Shown one piece after another: positions 55,901 through 64,000 of a stretch of 64,000 nt of DNA. The stretch's first letter is position 1, and the number at the start of each line of letters is the position of its first letter. A program made the position numbers and the translations under genes. The DNA comes from Oasisia sp. SBJ-2009 (taxonomy: Eukaryota > Annelida > Polychaeta > Sabellida > Siboglinidae), in contig OZ024857.1 of assembly GCA_964017155.1 (NCBI GenBank), positions 28,837,101-28,901,100 on the forward strand, read 5' to 3'. A model generated the notes under the pieces. It made no database searches. It saw only the letters and a program-made list of their open reading frames with translations, and was not told the DNA's origin.

Positions 55901-58168
55901 GGGAATAGTAACCACTGGTCACATTATCAAGCACATTACAAATATGACAGTAAAGATAAAATTATAAATGTTTACGACTTGTTCACACTGGGGCCCATTT
56001 GCGAAACAGATCTTAAAGTACCATTCACTAGAATCGGATTCTAGTATTGAATTTCAACTGATAAGCACATATCCCATTCTTCCACTGAACAGTGGAATAC
56101 AAACCAAGTGTAATGTGGAATACACGCCATATTAGGCTGTCACAAGGTTACATGACACCACAAACTGATGACTCACCTAGCTTGTTTTGTATCTTGCTTC
56201 TTCTTCTTTTTCCCGCCCACCTGTGGGGCCTCCACTTCCGGCAACTTTTTCTTCTTTGGCCGCTCCACAAAGGTTCCTTTCATTTTTGCAATGACATCAG
56301 AATCTCTCTTGGAATATGTAATCCTCTGGAAGCAACATTTAGTATTACTAAGCAATGCATACTACTGATAGCGTCATTAGGCAGCAGTAGACATATATTG
56401 TAAGGGCATAATTCATCCAAGCACAGTGGAGTTCACAGCAGTTCTTCATAACAGTAATTAAGCTTTGTTAACTTTGATTGCAATATGTTCTCTAAATTAT
56501 GGAGGGTATATCTCGTGATATTTTTTTTTCTATAATGGTAAACCAAGAACTATCATTGGCTACAATCACTACCAATTGAATCTGGTATCAAGACCAAAAT
56601 GTTTGCAACAAAGTGTTCGTAACTATTTACTGATAAGTGACACTGCCACACAGACAACTTGCCAACATTTAAGATTACTTTCAAAAACATTAGTTGTTAT
56701 AAAATGTTCAGTCATCTAATTGTTTTAAGACTGCATCTTTGTTGTCTATTTGTTTCAAAACCGCAAGGAATTTCAGCTACTGAGTAACACATACTTCATA
56801 ACTCATACTTACCATTGGCTTGTCATAAAATGGAAAGCCTTGCATGGAACGGAGGGCATTTGTGCCACTGTTTATGTCTTTGAAGATGACAAATGCTTGT
56901 CCTCTCATCTTCAGCGTCTTCATAGCAACAATATCCAGAATCTGTCCAAACTGTGAGAAGATCGCATATAACGACTTCTTCAATTCTGAAACAAAAAGTT
57001 ATAACATAATAGAATGTAGAATTTTTAGTAAACTGAGAGATCCCATATTAACACAAGCTTACAAATGGGTCACGTTATGAAAACTGATATCTTATTTTCG
57101 CACAACCCATTCGTAGGATTGGAATCATGAATAGGCCAGTTTGATAGCTTTTCAGAGACCAGGAAAAAACTCAACATCGGCTTGACAGTGCTCAATAACA
57201 CAACTGGCTCAGATAGTTGTTAAGACCTGGAACTGCCACATATAAACTGGCCTGAATTTTCTACATTGTTTATTAACTTTTTGTGGGGTTGCTACCTTCC
57301 ACACAGAAAAATAAGGGACAGACCCCTGTTACGTTGAATATTTATCTTATAATTACATAATATTCCATATTCTAAGGGATTCTAAGCAACAAGTCAAGAT
57401 GAATCAGCAATGTTGGACCGATAACATTCATTTCTGTGAACTACAAGTCTAGAATGGACATGCCGTAAAATGATGTTGTGATTAAAATGTCAGTGTTTAT
57501 TTGGCCGATTTGGCATTGTTTTACTTTCTGATCTAACTAACCATGAAAAAGACAACCTACGCTATTCTTACAGATCTTACATATCAATAAGGTTACAAAA
57601 TAAAATCACTTCCACTACAGAAACAAATAAAATTCACAAAACAAACTGGCACAAAATTCAACTGTTACTCGACAGTATCATATGAGTCGGCTGCGGCTAA
57701 GTGTAGTGCTACAATTACCATAATGTGCAAGTACTATGTCATGATGTTGATTATTAGCAGTGCAGGGCTAAAGGTAAGTTTATGGTTAGGATAAAACTGT
57801 TTTCACTCAATTGGAATTTATTGAAGCATAATTATGTAGTAACGCACAACACAATACTGATGTTATAGTAATCGCTGAGCCATCATGCTGCCATGTGTAG
57901 CCGCTTCGTGTAGCCAGCCGCCTTCGAGTTTGTTTTGCGATATTTATTTGTTACAGGAATTCAGATTAGTTTTTTTGTAACCTAATGTGTGTATATGTAT
58001 CCAAGATGTGAGAATTTATGTAAGAGAAAATAAAAGATCGCCGCCAATTTTAACAATAATAATCTCATAAATAATATATAGGAGAGTCCTCCACCTTTCC
58101 TTACCATCTTTCTTTATCTTCTCATTCAAGTTATTGATATAAATGGTATGATTCGGTCGTATATCCAT
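52906..58168 (-). CDS. SNRPA: U1 small nuclear ribonucleoprotein A (U1A / sans fille), two RRMs, six coding exons
   Basis: Exons in transcript order: 58168-58105, 56985-56813, 56325-56177, 54202-54126, 53645-53510, 53065-52906 (TAG stop). All introns are GT-AG and phases close to 759 bases, 252 residues. RRM1 (about 5-85) has RNP2 IYINNL (9-14) and RNP1 RGQAFVIF (49-56), with the LKMRGQAF loop that contacts U1 snRNA stem-loop II in this family. RRM2 (about 176-252) has ILFLTNL (179-185) and HDIAFVEF (214-221), and ends in the typical KISFAKK. A Lys-rich segment and a short Pro/Ala linker join them; the linker is shorter than in human U1A (282 residues). Invertebrates often have one protein serving U1A and U2B'' roles (SNF in Drosophila), so either name could apply. 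The ATG sits in a strong context (GCCATGG). Intron 3 carries a piggyBac-like element. Confidence 0.96.
54338..55860. mobile_element. piggyBac-like TTAA element 3 with transposase remnants
   Basis: TTAA at 54334-54337 and 55861-55864 encloses inverted ends CCCTTTTTATACCA and TGGTATAAAAAGGG, 14 of 14 matching. Near the right end a 35-bp unit (GCGTATTTGGTAAGATGCGG...) repeats between about 55769 and 55848. A tandem duplication of about 225 bp occupies about 54648-55070 (TGCATGAATAGAAAGC at 54648 and 54873). The - strand carries an acidic N-terminal frame and a Cys-rich C-terminal segment of a transposase. It sits in intron 3 of the U1A gene. Confidence 0.87.
55185..55564 (-). pseudogene. piggyBac-type transposase remnant (N-terminus joined to Cys-rich C-terminus)
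   Basis: From ATG 55564 the - strand reads [18 protein letters not shown] and continues to a stop at 55339-55337. The same frame resumes and reaches [19 protein letters not shown] (about 55273-55217). The acidic start and the C..C.VPLH..C...H pattern match the two ends of piggyBac transposases: the N-terminal acidic region and the C-terminal zinc-binding cysteine-rich domain. The DDD catalytic core between them is missing, so this is an internally deleted, inactive copy. The pieces share one frame, which supports a single ancestral gene. Confidence 0.65.
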
Positions 58169-58675
58169 GGCGATACTTGGGTAAGTTAAAGAAATGAATG
58201 CTGTAATGTCATCACACAAAAGCCGTGAACATTACCCGGGCAAAAATGTGTGATCTATTATCGCTCAAACAAATACATATTTAGCTATTACACTAGATTC
58301 TAAAGACAAAATCTAAAAAATTGTTATGCTATAATACACAAATGCAAACCCAGCATCAGCTTAAATCAGATGGCAAGCATAAACAAGGATACGGCTCGAT
58401 TATAATGTAACGCAGCTTCTCAAAATTATGCTTTCGAGCTTTTCTCGAACACTCTCGCAGAATCTCGTTAGATAATATTTTTAACCAGCTACCTAATTTT
58501 ATTTATTTATATCGATATTAAATAAAGCTTAATTAGTTAAATAGATGTGATAGCAAAATGAATTGCATTATTTACGATTAAAATAATGTTACTCAAACGA
58601 GAGTTGTGTGGGAGGGTCACGAGAACCTGCTTGTTCCGCCATATTTTGTTCGAAGTGTTCGTGTTTGCGGAAGAA
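58169..58675. promoter_or_regulatory. Bidirectional promoter between U1A and VPS26
   Basis: The start codons of U1A (-) and VPS26 (+) are 507 bases apart and point away from each other, so both promoters must lie here unless further upstream 5' exons exist. A CCGCCATATTTTG (58637-58649), a YY1-like GCCAT site, lies in the VPS26 leader. GAGCTTTTCTCGAACACTCTC at about 58436 is Myb/TCTCG-like. No clear TATA box is seen for either gene. Confidence 0.55.
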
Positions 58676-61600
58676 ATGGTGAGTTGTTTTGAATAGGAAT
58701 ATTTGTATAGAGCAACTAGTTTGTCATGCATATGTAGGCTAATTGTTAATGTTGATATATAGTCAGTTCGCGTAGCCAATACACTTGTTGCACTAGGGAC
58801 GAACGGAACTGTTTGACAGTACCACCCGTCCTTTTCACTGACACCGTCTCATCTGACGAGTATCACTGTCAATGCAGAGCAACAGACTGGCTGTAATGGG
58901 TAAATAAATGTGTAATCGTAATGTTATGTAGCGTGATCCGATATTATGTGAAACAATGTCGCGTCAGAATGCATTATGTCAACGGTCATAACACCAATGT
59001 GTGTTTGTGTGTACAACATGACACCGTGCCATTGGACAGTGAACCATAATTTTCGCATCAGCCATCACCCACTTCACACTTGGCCACTACCTCGATTCAG
59101 TGTCACATTTCACAGTTATAATTAGCGGAGGTATGCAATACTGTGCATTAACACATACCATACACTAATGCATAGTTATTTTAAAAGCTGTTTTTTATAT
59201 TTTGTATTTAAGTGAAATAATTATAATTTATTTTATAGGGCTATGCCCTAGCTATTTATGTCTCAAGCATCTCAGGCAATAATGCACATGTTGTTTTGTA
59301 TTATTATTTCTTGAGGGCAGGGGTAGAAATAACTGCAAGATCTTGGTAGCCACCACGGCTACCACTTTGAAATTTCTGGTAGCCCACACCCATCTGGTAG
59401 CGCAAACATTTTTAATACGTTATTCTGTATATAAATATAACTCCCTAACTCAAATTTGAGCAGAGACGTAGTATCTCTTTTGAAACATTGAGGTCCACAT
59501 GCATTTTTCTACCTTCGTTCACTTTCTTAATCAATTGGGTAACGTGCAATGATTTTAAAAAGAGATAGTTAATTAGAATGATTTACCATATCAACAATAT
59601 TCTTCTACATATCAGAAATGGTAACAGCCACAAAATTATGTAAACCACTCTTGAGGGAGCCACTGTGGCACTAGTTTTGTTTGAGTAAATATCAGTTTAG
59701 CATGCCATAACTGGCGAGAGTAGAAACTAAGTCAACTGTAGCACTTGGTTTGTGGCTTCATGAACATTCATTCATTCATGAAGCTAGTAAGTCGTCACAG
59801 ACTCTTGACTTGCACTGACGATTAGGCTATCAATGATCCAGATTTTGTGGTAGACCACTGGGCTACTCGTAACTGGTGTCTCCAACTGTAATAGCTGGAC
59901 AGCAATTCTGGTAGCCTCAGGCTACTACTATTTTGAACCCTGGAGGTAATCTGAAGTTTTCATGACTGATAAGCTTGCTGAATCATTTGTGAGCTACTCG
60001 GTAAACAACATTCAACGTTCTCATTATGATAGAAATATAATTTTTTTAATTAAAAATTAATAATAACATCACATGATTTACTTGAAACAAATCATCTGTT
60101 CTGATATGTGACCTGAAAATATTACTAAATGCATTTGCACAGCAATGCACACATGTATCTGCTTTGGAATTGAGGGTCAGTTTGGCTAAATTTGTATTGG
60201 TTCAATTTTAAAAGCAAGAGTCGCCCAAAGACATCTTAATATAAACAATGCTAATATATGGAAACTATGTCTTCATGTAGTTGATGTGGAAATATACTGG
60301 CCTTGCTCAGTTTGCTGGAGTTGTCATTAATGATTAATAAAAAAAATTGCCACAGCTATGTACCTGTCACAGCATTTTAAATTAATGATATGCAGTTCTT
60401 GGCACACCTTAATTAGTCATAGTGCAGTGCTTTAAGACTGTTGATGTCGATGAAGTGTTACAATTAGTATCAGTGACACTGTAAGTATTTACATGTTCAC
60501 ACTACACAACATTAAATTGATACATTAGTAGATTAATAGGGGGTGATAATGCTTTTATCTTTATGTTTAGCAGGTTACCAAACAACTGTTCACTCAAGTT
60601 TATAAGATGACTTATAATAGTCATACAGTTGCAGGGAAAACTTGTGCCCCTTGTGCACACCAGAGATGGAACTATTCATTTTTTTTTTACAATATATGCC
60701 TATTTTAAGGGACATACTATATAAGAAATTATCAATATCAACAATATACTCAGTAATGTCCACTGACTTATTTTAGGTTAACAAAAAACACAGATTATCT
60801 ATGCCGCATTGTTCATGGACTCAGTTCACTTCATTGACAGTGCTAACTAGTGTAAAATCAAACTCTACTAGCCATCTTTCCTCAAACATCATCATCAGCT
60901 AGTCGCAGTCACTCATACGTTGAACTGTAATAAGTTCATCATGACTATGGGGCACTCCAGTGGACAAGTGTACCAGCGACAAAACTGATAAAATCACAGT
61001 AGTATAATTCTCTGCCATGCGTTTGTGGTCAAGCAAGACGGCCTATTTTTTTCTGAAATAAACATGCTATTTTTGTATATGCCATTTGGGCAGATACTGC
61101 AAGAAGGATTGTACCATTTCAGCATATGATGTGCTATTTCTGCAAAGGCTAAGAGAATCCCTGTAGTTGTAAAAGTATTAGAAGAGGGTACATGTTTGAA
61201 CACACAAGGTTTTGAAGGATCAGTGAGATGGTTGCTGCAAGTTATATTAATAAACACAATATTTAGCTATTTATATAAATTACCTTCTTGGTAAAGCAGT
61301 CAATGCTTTTATACAAACACATCCAACATGTTTGTCACTAAATATGGCATTTTGCAGCAATCTTGTAGGTGGTTGTGCCATTTTTGTGGTGTTAGCAGCC
61401 ATAGTTACGTACCCAAGGATGTACAGTTGAAGAAGATTATGTAATTTTTGTGTGAAACATGTTATCATAACATCATGTTATGAAATTTTTTGCTTAATTA
61501 TATACTGTAATCCACTGACATAATTGTTGTCTTTCTTTCCTTCTTGTGAAAACCCATTTCCTTATTTCCGCAAATAATATAATGATTTCCATTTATTGTA

Positions 61601-63626
61601 TTCAACAAAAATAGCCCCTCTATACTAGTTTTAATATTGTTTATTGGAATATGACTACCCCTGGTAATAGTAATATATTGGCTGCTAAATAAATGAAATA
61701 ATTCCAAATTTCATTATTATCTTATGAAATAGATAATTGTTATGATAGTTATAATATCCGATGCTACACATTGTGTCTGGCACTATGTAGTCTTTTCTCA
61801 ACATTTCACGTGTGTACATTGTAAACCCCAGGAGAAATTTGTGATTGATTTTGTTATTGTAAATGCACATGGTACTGTTTTCTTATCTTCATCATGGAGC
61901 CAACCTGTGTCAGTTTTTTTATTATCCAAATAAGACATTAGTGAAGCACACTGTCTTATGAGATTAAAATAAAACATAACTGACAAAGTGAGAATATGCA
62001 GAATGTATGTGATTGATTGCCTAGGCTAAGGTTACACTCAAACACTGTGACACCTGTAAATATCTCAGTCACAATGTCATAAGTAGTCATTAAGTTTTGC
62101 TAAATCACAAATTATAAGCTTTATTAGAATGTCATGTTCTGTTGCACATCTATGATTTTGCTTTCAGTAGATTGGATAGTTTTCTTAGGAGAACTGAGAA
62201 GATTGGAATAAGATGGCCCTTGTAGGTATTGCGTAGTTTGCTGCCTGGTGGAAGAATGAATTGCATGATTACTAATCGTCACGGTTGCTGGGTTTATGCT
62301 AATTTCTAATATTGTTCTGCTTCTTTGCATGAACACCAGGATAAATAGTGTGTTTAACCATTGTTTGTAATACACTGAAACAATCACACATTAACAAATG
62401 AAATGTTGTTGTTAAGTTGGCTAGCTACTAACAAGCAAAGCTTACGGTTTTGGACTGTTACTAGAGTCAGTCACGTAGTAACCGAATATTGCCACCAGAC
62501 CCAGGATCAGTATTTGAATCCATGGTAACACAGTGCAACAATCTAAGGTGTAAACTGCAGTCTTTTTTATCTAACAAGGGAAACCATTATATCTACCCTT
62601 TATAACACTCATTTGTGTCTATGTCTTCATAATATAATAAAACATGACTCTTCTGCTCACGACCTGTTGAACAGAAAATGAATGACAGAAACATATATCG
62701 GTGAACTCTGTTAAAGCTTCGTTTTGTTACTGAACACCTTAGATTTTGCAGTCAATTACACCTAATAATATTTATTAGACTTCAGTATAAATAGTATATA
62801 CCGGTAATTCTTTTTAATTTTTATGTTCAATTACAACATCTTTATTGGCAGCTTTGGGATTTGTAGATATATTATTTCATTCATAGGGGCCTTGGGAGGA
62901 AATATCAATTTTTTTATGTGCTAGCACATTACAAATTATTATGACTAGAATTCTTTTTACAAAGCCTCAGTTTTGTCTGGAATGGATATTTTGGTGATGG
63001 TACAGGTACTAACACTGGTGGTGGCAGTATGACTAACATGTATTATTGTAATTGGTGGTATTATTGAAGTTTGTAGTAATATTAATAACAAGTTTAAGTT
63101 TAATAATAAGTTTAGGTGGCATGATATGGTCTAATTTGAAATGTTCATAGATCAATGTGCTATGTTTACAACTGAATTACAAAATTGCATGTGATGATAT
63201 AGTCAATAGAGAGCATAGCAGTGATATATTCTATGTATACATGACGCACAAAAGTTTATACTTTCTTACCTGGACGAATGAAGTAAATAAACTGACAATT
63301 GATAAATAGTCCACATCAAAGGTTGAGGCAGACAATACTACATTTTCATCACTTAAATACACTGTAAATACAATTATGATCGTACAATATATAAACAGTA
63401 ATTACACAAATAAACCTGCATGATCAATGCAACCAAGAAAACAAATTTGTTTGTTAACTTGTGAGAATGTTCTTCATTTCAGAGTTTCTTTGGGTTTGGT
63501 CAGAGTGCTGATATAGACATTGTGCTAGATGGCCATGATACGCGCCGGACAGCCGAGATCAAGACAGAGGATGGACGCAAAGAACGGCATTACCTCTACT
63601 ATGATGGTGAATCCGTCAGTGGAAAG
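58676..63626 (+). CDS. VPS26: Retromer subunit VPS26, first two exons (gene continues past the window)
   Basis: Exon 1 contributes only the ATG (58676-58678, then GTGAGT). Exon 2 is 63483-63626, preceded by TTCATTTCAG and followed by GTGAGC, in phase 0. Joined, the protein starts MSFFGFGQSADIDIV, followed by a DTRRTAEIKTEDGRKE stretch and YLYYDGESVSGK. This is the conserved N-terminus of VPS26, an arrestin-fold subunit of the retromer trimer that recycles cargo from endosomes to the Golgi and cell surface. 49 of about 330 residues are present, so the arrestin folds are largely outside the window. VPS26A versus VPS26B cannot be decided and an invertebrate would normally have one copy. Intron 1 is 4.8 kb and AT-rich. 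Confidence 0.93.
59318..59942. mobile_element. Small hAT-like non-autonomous element
   Basis: The left end CAGGGGTAGAAATA and the right end read on the other strand (CAGGGTTCAAAATA) match at 11 of 14. Just inside each, GGTAGCC and GGCTAC motifs occur in both orientations (59345-59400 and 59910-59926). CAGGG ends suggest hAT. I see no convincing 8-bp target duplication. It lies in VPS26 intron 1. Confidence 0.5.
59943..63482. other. Remainder of VPS26 intron 1, nothing recognised
   Basis: About 3.5 kb of AT-rich intron has scattered short frames on both strands. None has splice context or recognisable protein content. Confidence 0.55.
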
Positions 63627-64000
63627 GTGAGCTTCAGTTGTATAAGACATCATTATTCAAAGGCACAATTGGGCAGCATCCCTTTAACTCCCTTGTAAAA
63701 GAAGTAATTGTCACACCAGGGCTTAATGCAGGATAAAAAAAATTGCCAGTCACAATTTTTGATAGATGCATGTTAACTCACGTACAGACAAGCCAGTCAA
63801 GGTGTGTGATTATGACCGATAATCAAGTACACACACGTGTGACATCCATTTTCAAAGCTGACAATATATATGATTTTGAAAGACCTTTTTGCTCGGTTTT
63901 GTATCTATCTCTGATATAAAATGTATATGTTCAAATTGTTGATTGCCTAGTCAGCCAACATTGTGATGGCCTCATTCGATTCATTATCTCTTGAAACTTG
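63627..64000. other. Start of VPS26 intron 2
   Basis: Intronic sequence runs to the window end. I see no further exon in it. Confidence 0.6.

Noticed and set aside
58537..58779. 80-codon - strand frame opposite VPS26 exon 1
   Set aside because: It lies in the divergent promoter and first exon area with no recognisable protein and no fit to the U1A exons.

Overview
This is a window of nuclear DNA from an invertebrate-type animal genome. It shows intron-rich genes with GT-AG junctions, 0.3-5 kb introns, many simple repeats and many remnants of cut-and-paste DNA transposons. I see no bacterial-type operons, CRISPR array, rRNA or tRNA that I can support. I cannot name the species. The Pur-alpha gene is split into at least eight exons, whereas vertebrate Pur genes have an intronless coding region, so an invertebrate is more likely.

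Four genes are recognisable and a fifth is a prediction. (1) On +, 3766-15266: a 12-exon, 1073-residue protein with an N-terminal CRAL-TRIO/SEC14 domain of the Trio/SESTD1 type, a helical spectrin-like middle and a long disordered tail. (2) On -, 19768-25933: a predicted three-exon, 348-residue basic protein that I do not recognise. (3) On +, 32823-47414: a Pur-alpha/beta homologue with three PUR repeats. (4) On -, 52906-58168: U1A/SNF, a two-RRM spliceosomal protein. (5) On +, 58676 to beyond the window end: the first two exons of retromer subunit VPS26. Genes 4 and 5 are head to head with about 0.5 kb between their start codons. For genes 1, 3 and 4 the reading phase closes exactly over all exons, which supports the models.

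The rest is mostly introns and repeats. 1-15 kb is full of microsatellites (CTGTG, GTGA, CATA, ACT, CA, TA). 20.5-24.8 kb holds two decayed non-LTR retrotransposon fragments, plus long TTTG/TTCGTTCT and CAGG arrays. 26.5-31.1 kb is an old element with long, diverged inverted repeats, interrupted by a hAT-like insertion that has itself been duplicated internally. The Pur introns carry a Tigger/pogo-like element, two TTAA-flanked piggyBac-like elements and an unclassified element with perfect 37-bp terminal inverted repeats. The U1A gene carries a third TTAA element with pieces of a piggyBac-type transposase. A Tol2-like hAT relative lies at 50.1-51.3 kb and a possible small one in VPS26 intron 1.

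The most interesting observations are the cluster of short inverted-repeat elements in introns (at least one family unplaced), a tandem duplication that copied the 5' part of exon 9 of the SEC14-spectrin gene, an older duplication around its start-codon exon, and the compact U1A-VPS26 divergent promoter with a VPS26 first exon whose only coding content is the ATG.
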